Source: Nitrospirota bacterium
Lineage (GTDB): Bacteria; Nitrospirota; Nitrospiria; Nitrospirales; UBA8639
Direction of reading: 5' to 3'
Assembly: GCA_011088105.1 (NCBI GenBank)
Contig: JAALKI010000006.1
Location: 34,721 to 98,720 of the forward strand
Length of the DNA stretch: 64,000 nt
This document shows positions 1-8,740 of the stretch, piece by piece. Below the pieces are notes generated by a model, which saw only the letters and a program-made list of their open reading frames with translations, had not been told where the DNA came from and did not search any database. Both the position numbers and the translations under genes were made by a program. The first letter of the stretch is position 1. Every line of letters begins with the position of its first letter.

Positions 1-114
1 AAAGAATTTTCTCTTGTGACTGCTGCTGTCTGGCGACAAACTGATGGACAATCGAAAAGACCGACTTCTTTCCCTGGCAGGACCGCGAGATGGAAGGCGA
101 ATCTAACTGAGTAA
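1..114 (+). CDS. possible C-terminal end of a gene cut by the window edge
   Basis: One plus-strand frame is open from the first base to a TAA at 112-114 and would encode 37 residues, ending about 20 bases before the porin start. The peptide is rich in Arg, Thr and Ser and I do not recognise it. It may be chance openness rather than a real gene tail. Confidence 0.2.
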   Translation, partial: KEFSLVTAAVWRQTDGQSKRPTSFPGRTARWKANLTE

Positions 115-133
115 GTAGTTAGCCGCAAGAAAG

Positions 134-1501
134 ATGGACAGTTTTGGACGATATAGAACTCTGAACCTTACGACGATTGTTATTAGCCTCGTCTTCATGT
201 GGGCACCAACGGTTAGTGCACATCAGGAGAAAGAAATCGAAGAGCTCAAGGCACACATTGAGGCTCTGCAGCAACGAGTTGAACAACTTGAAGGTCAGCG
301 TGATCCACAACTGTCTTCCGCTGTTCCCTCAGTGTCAACTACCGTGGATTCAGGAAAACCTCAGAACGATAAAGGAACCGAGAAGACCATGGCCTTACCT
401 ATTGTCCTTGGGGATTTTCCTGGTTCTTATAAAGTGCCCGGGTCTGATATCTCGGTAAAAGTTGGAGGGTACGTCAAACTTGATTTCATTAAAGACCTTG
501 ATTTCATTCCGAGTGGAGACACCTTTGTTCAAACACAGATTCCAGTGGATGGCACACCAAATGCGAGAAAAGAAGGTGAAGCTCGTTTCACAGCTCGCCA
601 ATCTCGAATCAATTTCGATGCTCGAACTTCATCACCGTTTGGAGGGTTTCGGGCTTTTCTAGAATGGGATTTTTTTGGATCCAGCAATTCAGATTTTCTC
701 CTCAGGCATGCCTTTGGTCAACTTGGGAAACTGACCGCAGGTCAAACGTGGTCGACATTTGTGGATATTTCGGCCTGGCCTGAATCACTTGGGTACGAGG
801 GACCAGATGCAGGTATCTTTGCTCGTCAGGGGCAAATTCGTTGGACTCAACCGGTAGGAGACAGTACCACCGTGGCCGTGTCTATTGAAAATCCGAGTGG
901 AGATTTTAGTGACCCTGTTCCGGGTGTTGATACCAGTGATGCCCTGAACCAGTGGCCGGATGTTGCGGCGCATGTTCGGGAACAAGGACCCTGGGGGCAC
1001 CTTCAACTGGGTGGGTTGGTTCGCGAAATTCAGTTCGATAATGGAATGGGGCAATCTGGAGACGTAGTTGGCTGGGGAGTTACGTTTAGTGGAAGAATTT
1101 ACATGCTTGGAAAAGATAACATCCACTTTCAGGGAACCTATGGTGATGGGGTTGGCCGGTATATTCAGGGTTTGATTGGTGCCCGCTCCGATGCTGCTCC
1201 CACGGGATCGGGAAAATTCGAAACGATAGCAGCCCATGCCGCGTTTGCTGGCTATCAGCATTGGTGGACGGATACACTTCGTTCGAATATTGGAGGAGCC
1301 TATGGTGAAATTGACAATCTGGGAGGGCAGCCTGGCACGGCGATTAAGAATTTTCAGTCTGCAGGAGTCAATCTTGTCTGGAATATTATTCCACGGATGA
1401 CGGTCGGCGTTCAGTTTGCTTGGGCTCGTAACGAACTAAAGGATGGGCGAGATGGGATTGGTCGGCGCATTCAAACCTCGACGCAATTTAATTTTGATTA
1501 G
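134..1501 (+). CDS. DcaP-like outer-membrane porin
   Basis: A 455-residue protein with an N-terminal signal peptide (about residues 1-29, ending near VSA-H), then a short charged coiled coil (about 31-57, heptad-like EIEELKAHIEALQQRVEQL), a linker rich in Ser and Thr, and a long beta-rich C-terminal part starting around VGGYVKLDFIKD. That start and the run of amphipathic strands ending in a terminal aromatic (FNFD) match the DcaP trimeric porin family, which has a periplasmic coiled-coil stalk and takes up small, often anionic, solutes through the outer membrane. The substrate cannot be told. It begins at an ATG after a purine-rich stretch (gcaagaaag). It stands alone; the next sequence downstream is a truncated transporter. 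Family assignment fairly sure, substrate unknown. Confidence 0.8.
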   Translation: MDSFGRYRTLNLTTIVISLVFMWAPTVSAHQEKEIEELKAHIEALQQRVEQLEGQRDPQLSSAVPSVSTTVDSGKPQNDKGTEKTMALPIVLGDFPGSYKVPGSDISVKVGGYVKLDFIKDLDFIPSGDTFVQTQIPVDGTPNARKEGEARFTARQSRINFDARTSSPFGGFRAFLEWDFFGSSNSDFLLRHAFGQLGKLTAGQTWSTFVDISAWPESLGYEGPDAGIFARQGQIRWTQPVGDSTTVAVSIENPSGDFSDPVPGVDTSDALNQWPDVAAHVREQGPWGHLQLGGLVREIQFDNGMGQSGDVVGWGVTFSGRIYMLGKDNIHFQGTYGDGVGRYIQGLIGARSDAAPTGSGKFETIAAHAAFAGYQHWWTDTLRSNIGGAYGEIDNLGGQPGTAIKNFQSAGVNLVWNIIPRMTVGVQFAWARNELKDGRDGIGRRIQTSTQFNFD

Positions 1502-1599
1502 AGGACTCTCCATAAAGTTTCTCAGTCTCGGGATTCAACGAGCCGAAGGTTTCTTTTGTCGAAGCCCTTTTTGTCCAGGAAAAGAACCGGGCTCTTGCT

Positions 1600-2002
1600 C
1601 TCGAAACCTGGCGAAGGGGCTGTCTGCCTGACCAAGTCTTTGCTGGATGGGGTGTTGCCGATGCAATGGTGGTCGTTTGCTGGTGATGATGATCGAAAAG
1701 AAACGAGCCAGATGAACATGGAGTATTTTATTCAATACAAATTGGGTGGCAAAGCGATGTGGCAGATTGGTATGGCGCCTAATATTCGAGTGAATTGGTT
1801 TGCTGATGCCGGGAACAAATACACGGTTCCTATTGGTATTGGTGTGAACCAGATGGTGAAATTTGGTAAAGTTCCAGCCAGGGTTGCGTTTGAAGTGCAG
1901 TGGTTTCCTGTAAGGCCGGATGCGCTGGCGCCCAATTGGACCTTCCGCGTGGCCGTGATCCCGGTCATCCCGAATCTGGTGAAATTTTGGTCGTATCTGT
2001 AG
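1600..2002 (+). pseudogene. C-terminal remnant of an outer-membrane beta-barrel transporter (often annotated 'neuromedin U' family)
   Basis: The frame reads WSFAGDDDR, then strands with IRVNWFADAGNKYTVPIG, VNQMVKFGKVPA and a closing NWTFRVAVIPVIP. These are the landmarks of the C-terminal half of bacterial transporter-family barrels of roughly 300 residues. The N-terminal half is missing: only about 100 bases separate the porin stop from the first recognisable codons, and no signal peptide precedes them. The frame can be opened from a TTG at 1556, but residues before about 1600 do not look like the family. I take it as a truncated, non-functional gene. Confidence 0.6.
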
Positions 2003-2067
2003 GTAAAGTCAGGAAGGATATGAGAGAGGCAAGAACCCCGACCGTTCCATGAAGAAAAGGAGAATTC

Positions 2068-2790
2068 ATGCTAAACAATCGACTGATATTTCAAAGCCTC
2101 ATTGCTCTAGTCCTGGTAAGCATCGTTGCAGGGTGTGCTCCGACTCGGCAAGCGCGATCTGTTGAAAAGACAGGGTTTCTTGGTGACTACTCTATGCTGC
2201 GTGAAGGAGAACGTGGAGAAGCCTTGATGATTTACCGGAACTCCGGCACCGACTGGGCCTCCTATCATAAAGTCATCCTGAACCCGGTCACCGTTTGGCT
2301 CGGCAAGGATTCCCATATGGAATATGTCAGTGCCATAGATCGCCAACGTTTGGCCGACGACCTCTGGTCCAAGCTGCTGGCGGTTTTGGAGCAAGATTAT
2401 CAAATTGTCCACAAGGCTGGTCCAGGTGTCATGCGTGTGCAGGTCGCGATAACTGAAGCAGAAGAGTCTACAATGGGACTTGATACCGTCTCTTCAATTG
2501 TTCCGCAGATGCGAGCATTATCAGAGATCAAGTATCTAGCTACGGGGACTGCTGGATTCGTTGGAAAAGCTAGCGCTGAAGCAAAAGTCACGGATGCGCA
2601 GTCTGGGGATTTATTGTTGGCTGCGGTGGATCGGCGAGCCGGTTCGAAAAGTATCGGTGGGTCGTTGAACACCTGGAATGATGTTGAAGAGACATATCAA
2701 CATTGGGCTTATCAGACGCGCTATCGGCTGTGTAAGTTGCGAGGGGAAAGCAACTGTATCAAACCAGAAGATGTGAAGGAGAATGAATAA
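2068..2790 (+). CDS. DUF3313 family lipoprotein
   Basis: A 240-residue protein with a lipoprotein signal (hydrophobic stretch, then VAGC; the Cys is near residue 23) and the DUF3313 pattern: GFLGDYSML near the mature N-terminus, then the conserved PGVMRVQVAITEAE and DLLLAAVDRRAG segments. It has good spacing from an AAAAGGAG ribosome site before ATG 2068. DUF3313 proteins are envelope lipoproteins without an assigned function. It is clearly paralogous to the gene at 37043 (shared YSMLR, TEAE, LATGT, FVGKA and AAVDRRAG blocks) and more distantly to the next gene. It probably sits in the periplasm or outer membrane. Confidence 0.8.
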   Translation: MLNNRLIFQSLIALVLVSIVAGCAPTRQARSVEKTGFLGDYSMLREGERGEALMIYRNSGTDWASYHKVILNPVTVWLGKDSHMEYVSAIDRQRLADDLWSKLLAVLEQDYQIVHKAGPGVMRVQVAITEAEESTMGLDTVSSIVPQMRALSEIKYLATGTAGFVGKASAEAKVTDAQSGDLLLAAVDRRAGSKSIGGSLNTWNDVEETYQHWAYQTRYRLCKLRGESNCIKPEDVKENE

Positions 2791-3046
2791 CAGACTTATG
2801 GTCATGGGAAGACTTTGGATAGTCTGGATGCCATGAAATCGTGCCGGCAACTTTTTAACAGCCTACCTAAAAGAAGCGGCAATCTGACGATATGCAAGTT
2901 CCTTTAAGCAGGCATGATAAGGGAATTGATCATAGTAAACGTGATTGCGAATCTTGTAAGATTTTACTCAAATCTATAGGGACAATCAGGACAAATTTGA
3001 GAGCGCCAAGAAGCGGTGTTATTTTACTAAGAGTAAGGAGACTTTC

Positions 3047-3688
3047 ATGATGAGGAACATTAAAATTGCCATAGTATGGCTACTTATTGGTCTCACGCCG
3101 GTTTTGATTTCTGGTTGTGCGACCCCGGCTGCCCAGACAGGATTTCTGAAAGATTACTCGAACTTGAAACCCCATCCGGACATCGATGGGCGTCATCGGT
3201 ATATCAATCCCAATATAAACATTGGCGACTATTCCAATTTTATGGTGGACCCTGTTGCGGTGAATCTATCTGATAAGGGAAAAGAACGAGGAATTGATCA
3301 AGAGAAGTTGGGTGAGCTGGCTCAATATTTCCATCAACAAATTGTGGAGCAACTCGAAATAGACTATCGAGTCGTGAAAAGTGGAGGTCCGGGTGTTGCC
3401 CGTGTGCGTGCCTCCATCTCCGATATTGTGAGAACCAAAGTCGCGTTAAATATCCATCCTGGGACCAAGATGACCGGCGTGGGTTTAGGCGAAGCGGGAA
3501 TGGAAGCGGAAGTGGTCGATTCAGTCACCGGCAAAACCATTGCCGCGGCCATTGATCATCAGTCAGGGTCCAGACTGGATATTCTAGGTGGTCTTCAATT
3601 TTACGGCAATGCCAAATCGATCATGGACAATTGGGCTGAAGACCTGAAGAAATTCATTGATAAGGCTCACGGGAAGTTATCTGAATAA
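3047..3688 (+). CDS. DUF3313 family lipoprotein, divergent paralogue
   Basis: A 213-residue protein with a lipobox (LISGC near residue 24), followed by TGFLKDYSNL, the same opening as the gene before it. PGVARVRASISDI and KTIAAAIDHQSGS are the counterparts of the PGVMRVQ and LLLAAVDRRAG segments of its neighbour. A strong AAGGAG precedes ATG 3047. About 260 bases separate it from the upstream DUF3313 gene, so they may be transcribed separately. Function unknown; envelope lipoprotein by signal sequence. Confidence 0.75.
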   Translation: MMRNIKIAIVWLLIGLTPVLISGCATPAAQTGFLKDYSNLKPHPDIDGRHRYINPNINIGDYSNFMVDPVAVNLSDKGKERGIDQEKLGELAQYFHQQIVEQLEIDYRVVKSGGPGVARVRASISDIVRTKVALNIHPGTKMTGVGLGEAGMEAEVVDSVTGKTIAAAIDHQSGSRLDILGGLQFYGNAKSIMDNWAEDLKKFIDKAHGKLSE

Positions 3689-4092
3689 CTGCCAGTCGTG
3701 ATATTGCAACAAGAAGCACAGACAGTTTCTAAAGATAGAATAGGTTCTGTGTGGATGGCTAGTAGGTGCGAAGAGGGCTCCTGTTAGGGGGCGCCTGACG
3801 ACAAACGCTGATTCAGTTCTAAGCGGAGGTAGACCAATCACCGGGGGCAGATCAGCAGCCTTCGGGGCAACACGGAATGTGTTGAACCATAGTTTTGCTA
3901 TGATGTGAGGAGGGTTGTGCAAATGGGGTAGCCCGGTACTTCATCACTCTATGGAATGGCCCTGAACGCTTGATTCTGGATCGGCATCCTCACTGCATCT
4001 AACAATTGGGTCAACCAGGAGGCTCATAACGTTGTGCTTCTTACCCTAAACGTTAGGTCTCACGGAACTCCCTCCAAGGTTTGTTGTGCCGT
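3689..4092 (+). other. intergenic stretch without a recognised gene
   Basis: About 400 bases between the DUF3313 lipoprotein and the mazEF module. Frames on both strands are short and show no family landmark. I see no terminator hairpin or RNA gene. Confidence 0.5.
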
Positions 4093-4102
4093 GAATTTTA
4101 TT

Positions 4103-4123
4103 TGTATATACTTTGGCTATACA
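4103..4123 (+). promoter_or_regulatory. inverted repeat upstream of mazE, candidate autoregulatory operator
   Basis: TGTATA at 4103-4108 and its exact reverse complement TATACA at 4118-4123 are separated by nine bases, 25 bases before the mazE start. AbrB-fold antitoxins typically bind AT-rich inverted repeats in their own promoters, so this is a plausible operator. The arms are short (6 bp) and TATA-like, so they may simply be promoter -10 elements. Confidence 0.35.
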
Positions 4124-4148
4124 TTTACTTCTCAAGAGGAGAGAGATC

Positions 4149-4397
4149 ATGGTGACCAAAGTGCAAAAATGGGGCAACAGCCAAGGCCTCCGGTTCCCCA
4201 AGGCTTTGTTAGAGGATGCACATGTGAAAGTAGGCGATGCCGTTCATGTGTCGGTCCAAGGCCAGAAGATTATTATCGAACCACTAAAAAAGATCCGCGG
4301 CAAATACGACTTGAGGGCTTTGGTGTCAAAGGTGCCCAAAGGCTATCAGGTAGAAGAAGTGGCGTGGGGGACCCCTCTAGGGAAGGAAGAATGGTAA
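4149..4397 (+). CDS. mazE: MazE/AbrB-type antitoxin
   Basis: An 82-residue protein starting MVTKVQKWGNSQGLRFPKA, the AbrB/MazE swapped-hairpin DNA-binding signature (KWGNSQGLRxPK), followed by VKVGDAVHVSVQGQKIIIEP. The start at 4149 is preceded by GAGGAGAGAG; an upstream in-frame ATG at 4113 lacks a ribosome site and adds residues foreign to the family. The C-terminal tail (about residues 55-82) would wrap the toxin. The toxin ATG follows its TAA directly, so the pair is translationally coupled. Expected role: neutralises MazF and represses the operon. Confidence 0.88.
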   Translation: MVTKVQKWGNSQGLRFPKALLEDAHVKVGDAVHVSVQGQKIIIEPLKKIRGKYDLRALVSKVPKGYQVEEVAWGTPLGKEEW

Positions 4398-4742
4398 ATG
4401 CCGTCCTATATCCCGCAAAAGGGAGATGTTGTCATCTTGAACTTCGATCCTCAGTCTGGCCATGAACAAAAAGGCCGGCGTCCTGCCTTAGTCGTGAGCA
4501 ACACGTTGTTCAATAAGCATACTGGCCTTGCCATGGTATGCCCTATCACCAACACGAATAGGAATTACCCCTTTCACGTGAAACTGCCAGACCAATCATC
4601 TCTGAGTGGGTTCATTATGGTCGAACAGATCAAAGCGGTTGATTACAGAAGGCGGAAAGTTAAATTCGTAGAAAGCGCTCATCAGGTTGTTCTCAGTGAG
4701 GTTCTTGGTATTTTGGATGCTTGCCTGTATCAAGAAGTCTAA
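4398..4742 (+). CDS. mazF: MazF/PemK-type endoribonuclease toxin
   Basis: A 114-residue protein with the MazF landmarks: PQKGDVVILNFDPQSGHEQ, GRRPALVVSN, MVCPITNTNRNYPFHV and GFIMVEQIKAVDYRRRKV. The Arg in GRRPALV and the Thr in CPITN are positions used for RNA cleavage in the family. Full length for the family. The ATG abuts the mazE stop with no gap. It should be a sequence-specific mRNA interferase held by MazE. Whether it is active is not shown, but no key residue appears missing. Confidence 0.9.
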   Translation: MPSYIPQKGDVVILNFDPQSGHEQKGRRPALVVSNTLFNKHTGLAMVCPITNTNRNYPFHVKLPDQSSLSGFIMVEQIKAVDYRRRKVKFVESAHQVVLSEVLGILDACLYQEV

Positions 4743-4814
4743 ACATGAAGTGGAGTGTGGGGCTTCTTTTCGTTCCGTCCCTTATGTTAATCGTTTGCGG
4801 CTAAGAAGAACAGG

Positions 4815-5089
4815 AGTATCGAATATAAAGTCAACACTCGGATACAACAGATCAATTTATTGAGTTATTGCGTCATTCTACTCTTGGAAAGCGGAGGCCA
4901 ATCGACGATTGTGGGTGCATGGAAGGGATGACAAAAAACAGCAATTTTATGGTGACAGTCTGGGCTGAGGAAGAACTCATTGGCATTGCTTGTTCAATGA
5001 AGGATTTCCATTATGCTTGTTATCTTTCCGATCTTGCGGTTTGTAAAGAATGTCACGAGATTGGCGTTGTCAAAAACCTGTTTTTGTGA
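4815..5089 (+). pseudogene. GNAT acetyltransferase, frameshifted and truncated
   Basis: The frame from about 4815 reads IEYKVNTRIQ, then a one-base shift near 4855 leads into DQFIELLRHSTLGKRRPIDD and on through MVTVWAEEELIGIA, DFHYACYLSDLAV. These are typical of small GNAT N-acetyltransferases. The acetyl-CoA loop, normally Q/R-x-x-G-x-G after DLAV, is degraded to HEIGVV, and the frame stops at 5089, losing the C-terminal third. So there are two independent lesions and this is a dead gene. Confidence 0.65.
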
Positions 5090-5182
5090 AGAGAAAAAGA
5101 ATTTTTTGAGGTCCATGGTTCAGCTACAGTAACTTGTTATTGAGGAAAAAGGCTTTTCTCAGGCAGGCAAGCAAGGAAGACG

Positions 5183-5797
5183 GTGATCCGAATTTTGTTG
5201 GAAGCACTCATTGCATGTCATAATTGTGATTTGCTGCACCAGCGTCGGTTTTTGCAACATGGCGAATGGGCAAGCTGTACACGCTGTGGCGCTTGCCTCT
5301 ACCAGCACAAACAAGATAGCCTGAATCGCACGCTGAGTCTTACCCTATCTTCCTTCATTCTCATCATTGGTGCGAATGTCTTTCCTTTCATGACCTTTAA
5401 GTTGCAAGGTCGGGTGCAAGAAGCCCTTTTGCTAACAGGTGTTCAAGAGCTCTATCTGCAAGAAATGGGGGTCCTGGCTATACTGGTCTTGGCAGTAGGG
5501 GTCCTGTTTCCATTACTCAAAATCTTCGGTATCCTGTATGTTCTACTCCCCTTGAAGTTAGGAAGGCGGTCCTGGAAGGCTATTCCAGTGTTTCGATTTG
5601 TGGAAACGCTTCACCCGTGGGCCATGATGGAAGTGTACCTCCTTGGTGTAATTGTTGCCTATGTGAAATTGGTCGATTTCGCCACCATTGTTTTGGGATC
5701 TTCTCTCTATGCATTTGTTGGCCTTATTCTCACCATGGCTGCTGCCGATGCTTTTATGGACTCTGAGTCTATCTGGGATGAGTTGGAGGTCTCATGA
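5183..5797 (+). CDS. pqiA: PqiA-like membrane protein, half-size (first copy)
   Basis: A 204-residue protein with a zinc-ribbon head (CHNCDLLH near residues 14-21, CTRCGACLY near 33) followed by about four membrane segments and the FPLLKI motif typical of paraquat-inducible protein A. E. coli PqiA is about 417 residues and carries two such zinc-ribbon/membrane units; here each unit is a separate gene. GTG start at 5183 after AAGGAAGA. Its stop overlaps the next start. It is thought to form the inner-membrane part of a PqiABC lipid-trafficking complex. Confidence 0.85.
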   Translation: MIRILLEALIACHNCDLLHQRRFLQHGEWASCTRCGACLYQHKQDSLNRTLSLTLSSFILIIGANVFPFMTFKLQGRVQEALLLTGVQELYLQEMGVLAILVLAVGVLFPLLKIFGILYVLLPLKLGRRSWKAIPVFRFVETLHPWAMMEVYLLGVIVAYVKLVDFATIVLGSSLYAFVGLILTMAAADAFMDSESIWDELEVS

Positions 5798-6438
5798 GTA
5801 GCCTTGCATTGACAGCGGCTCGCGCTTCGTTGCTGAGCTGTCATATGTGTCATAGGCTCAACACAAGCTCTCCTCCATTGAGTGCCGATTCCACCGTGTG
5901 TTGTTCGAGGTGTGGAATGGAACTGCATAGCCGAAAGCCCAATAGTTTGGCTCGTGCATGGGCGCTAACCCTCGCAGCAATGATTTTGTATGTTCCCGCG
6001 AATATCCTGCCGATTATGACGGTGATTTCCTGGGGAGAAGGGGAACCGGATACCATATTGAGTGGAGTTATTGCACTTATCGAGGCAGATATGTTGCCCA
6101 TTGCGGCGTTAGTCTTCTTTGCCAGTATCACGGTTCCTGTCTTAAAACTTCTCTCCATTATCTATTTATTACTCTCCGTGCAAACCCACTCCACGTGGCG
6201 TCTTAAGGACCGCACGACTCTCTATCGGCTGACAGAAGGAATCGGTCGCTGGTCCATGATTGATATTTTTATGATTTCTATCCTTGCTGCACTTGTCAAA
6301 CTTGAGGCGATTGCAACGATCGAAGCCGGCCCTGGAGCAGTGTGTTTTGCTGCTGTCGTGGTCCTCACGATGTTCGCCGCTGAGAGTTTTGACCCACGAC
6401 TTATTTGGGATGTGACGGAGCAAGCCTCCCATGACTGA
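5794..6438 (+). CDS. pqiA: PqiA-like membrane protein, half-size (second copy)
   Basis: A 214-residue protein, same architecture as its neighbour: CHMCHRLN near residue 17, CSRCGMEL near 35, then four hydrophobic segments with VPVLKLLSIIYLLL. The ATG overlaps the upstream stop by four bases (ATGA), indicating coupled translation and probably a 1:1 assembly of the two halves. It overlaps pqiB by eight bases. Inner-membrane partner of the MCE protein encoded next. Confidence 0.85.
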   Translation: MSSLALTAARASLLSCHMCHRLNTSSPPLSADSTVCCSRCGMELHSRKPNSLARAWALTLAAMILYVPANILPIMTVISWGEGEPDTILSGVIALIEADMLPIAALVFFASITVPVLKLLSIIYLLLSVQTHSTWRLKDRTTLYRLTEGIGRWSMIDIFMISILAALVKLEAIATIEAGPGAVCFAAVVVLTMFAAESFDPRLIWDVTEQASHD

Positions 6439-8017
6439 AAAAGATCTTGGCATTGATCCCGACAGTGAGTTGCCTCCTGTGGCGGTTGAAAAGCGACAGC
6501 ATCTTTCCTTGGTTTGGCTCATCCCCCTCATCGCAATCCTCATTGGTGTATGGTTAGCTTATAAGACCGTTAATGAGCGAGGCCCCGTGGTGACGATTTC
6601 GTTTAAAGAAGGCTCAGGGCTGGAGGCTGGAAAAACCAAGATCAAGTATCGGGCAGTTGAGGTCGGACAGATTGAAAAAGTTGAAATCAAGGAGGATTTG
6701 TCGGGTGTGGTTGTCACGGCTGCGCTCGTTCATGGAACGGAACCGCATTTAACAGAGAATACAAAGTTTTGGGTGGTTCGCCCACGGGTAGGTGTTGGAG
6801 GGATATCGGGATTAGAGACAATCGTGTCAGGGGCCTATATTGATATCGACCTTCTGCCTGGAACTCCTGCAAGAGAGTTTAAAGGACTTGAAACTCCTCC
6901 ACTCGTCAAATCATTTGATCCCGGAACGCAATATGTGTTGAAGGCGAAGAAACTCGGTTCGGCGTATGATGGATCGCCAGTATATCTTCGTGACATCCAA
7001 GTTGGAGAAATTCTTTCCCATGAATTAGCTGCTGATAATGAAAGTGTTCTTCTCCATATCTTTATTAAATCGCCGCATGATCAACGTGTGACAACCGGTA
7101 CGCGTTTTTGGGAAGCCAGTGGCTTGGATGTTTCCATTAATGCAGAGGGTGTCAATGTCCAAATGGCATCGCTGGCTTCCCTGCTTGCTGGTGGAGTGGC
7201 ATTTGACACTCCTGTTGGTCAAGGTCAAAACCAACCCAGTCAAGACGGTGCAGCGTTCCCACTGTATGAAAGCTTTAAAAGTATTCGGGAATCGTCTTTT
7301 GTTCGGAAGGTCCCATATCTGATGTATTTTGATGGATCAGTGCGTGGATTGACAGTTGGGGCTCCTGTTGACTTCAGGGGAATTCGAGTTGGAACTGTGA
7401 CGGATGTCAAGATGGAATTAAATCCTGAAACACTTAAGTTACGTATTCCCGTTATGGTGGAACTTGAGCCGGAGCGGGTTATCGCCACGGACGTTGCTGA
7501 ATCTTTGATAGAATATGACGTTGTCGGCAAACTTATTCAACGCGGGTTGAGAGCCCAACTCCAAATGAGTAGTTTGCTTACGGGGCAACTGTTTGTTTCC
7601 CTTGAATTGTACCCCGATCTTCCTAGGAAGAGCCTCGTGATGACTGAGGGTATTCCTATATTTCCGACGGTACCTTCCAGTATGGATGCGTTACGCCGGA
7701 CTCTCACGGATGTCGTGGACAAGATTGGCAAACTTCCTCTAGATAAAATCACCTATGAACTATTAGAAACCATCAAAGGGGCCAAACGATTCACGAATTC
7801 TCGAGAGTTGGGTGCCTCTGTGAAATCAATGAATTCGCTCTTAAAAGATCTTCGAACGCTCGCGCATCGATTGGACAAACGCGTTGGCACATTGACGGCC
7901 AGCACAGAAGAAGGGATGAAGCAACTCTCTGCGACAGCACGGTCAGTCCGTATTCTTTCTGAATATCTCGAACGGCATCCTGAGGCTCTTCTTCATGGAA
8001 AAGGGTCAGGAAAATAA
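6431..8017 (+). CDS. pqiB: PqiB-like MCE-domain lipid transport protein
   Basis: A 528-residue protein with one N-terminal membrane anchor (about residues 24-42, LSLVWLIPLIAILIGVW) and three MCE repeats: about 45-140 (GSGLEAGKTKIKYRAVEVG), 155-265 (GSPVYLRDIQVGE) and 285-390 (GAPVDFRGIRVGTVTDVKM). A C-terminal helical tail follows (about 420-515). E. coli PqiB is 546 residues with the same plan and forms a hexameric tube across the periplasm. Overlap with both neighbours supports one operon. Expected role: moving phospholipids or other hydrophobic molecules between inner and outer membrane. Confidence 0.9.
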   Translation: MTEKDLGIDPDSELPPVAVEKRQHLSLVWLIPLIAILIGVWLAYKTVNERGPVVTISFKEGSGLEAGKTKIKYRAVEVGQIEKVEIKEDLSGVVVTAALVHGTEPHLTENTKFWVVRPRVGVGGISGLETIVSGAYIDIDLLPGTPAREFKGLETPPLVKSFDPGTQYVLKAKKLGSAYDGSPVYLRDIQVGEILSHELAADNESVLLHIFIKSPHDQRVTTGTRFWEASGLDVSINAEGVNVQMASLASLLAGGVAFDTPVGQGQNQPSQDGAAFPLYESFKSIRESSFVRKVPYLMYFDGSVRGLTVGAPVDFRGIRVGTVTDVKMELNPETLKLRIPVMVELEPERVIATDVAESLIEYDVVGKLIQRGLRAQLQMSSLLTGQLFVSLELYPDLPRKSLVMTEGIPIFPTVPSSMDALRRTLTDVVDKIGKLPLDKITYELLETIKGAKRFTNSRELGASVKSMNSLLKDLRTLAHRLDKRVGTLTASTEEGMKQLSATARSVRILSEYLERHPEALLHGKGSGK

Positions 8018-8026
8018 AGGGAGCAC

Positions 8027-8665
8027 ATGACCAACCCAAAGAAGATGTATACTGGCCGTATACTGCAAGTCCTGTTACTCAGCACACTTGTGGGATGTGC
8101 AGAAACGGCTCCAACAAAATTTTACCTCCTAAATTCTCTTGCCAGTCCATCTAATAATGTTGCGTCGTCGGTCGAATCAGTTACGCCAGTTGTCGGGGTG
8201 GGCCCGATAGATTTTCCTGACTATCTAGATCGGCCGCAAATCATGAGTCGAATCGGTCCGAACGAATTGACCATCCAAGAGTTTCAACGGTGGGCCGAAC
8301 CGCTGAAAGATAACTTTTCGAATGTCTTGGCTGAAAATCTTTCCATTCTTCTGCAAACGAATCAGGTAGAAGTTCATCCTTGGAGAGGTGTACAACCTCG
8401 GGATTATCAGATTCAGATTACAGTTACGCGGTTTGACAGTGACCTCAGCGGGCGAACTTTTTTAAGCGCGAGGTGGAAAATTCTGTCAAATGAAAAAGAG
8501 CCTGTCTTAGTCGTTCGGCAAGTACAGCTCATCCAAGAATCGGTCAGCCAGGACTTTGCAGATGTTATAGCGGCCATGAGCCAAAATGTTGCAGACTTGA
8601 GCCGTGAGATCGCTGATGCACTCAAGGTCCTTCCTCTCAATAGGGTTCCACCCTCCGCGATGTGA
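8027..8665 (+). CDS. pqiC: PqiC-like lipoprotein
   Basis: A 212-residue protein with a lipobox (LVGC near residue 24) and the ABC-type transport auxiliary lipoprotein pattern: TKFYLLNSL right after the Cys, VGVGPIDFPDYLDRPQIM, then RWAEPLKDNFSNVLAENL. PqiC anchors the PqiB tube at the outer membrane. It starts nine bases after the pqiB stop, with GGGAG upstream. The last 34 codons exist again in decayed form at 14642-14760, so this end of the operon has been duplicated. Confidence 0.88.
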   Translation: MTNPKKMYTGRILQVLLLSTLVGCAETAPTKFYLLNSLASPSNNVASSVESVTPVVGVGPIDFPDYLDRPQIMSRIGPNELTIQEFQRWAEPLKDNFSNVLAENLSILLQTNQVEVHPWRGVQPRDYQIQITVTRFDSDLSGRTFLSARWKILSNEKEPVLVVRQVQLIQESVSQDFADVIAAMSQNVADLSREIADALKVLPLNRVPPSAM

Positions 8666-8740
8666 AGCCGGAATAAAACGCGCATAGCCTTGGAGGGACT
8701 TTCTTTTCCATGTTTATGAGTTAATCGTCGGAGAAATCAT

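Noticed and set aside
785..1261. A 158-codon minus-strand frame opposite the porin
   Set aside because: It mirrors a well-supported porin gene, has no ribosome site and no family features.
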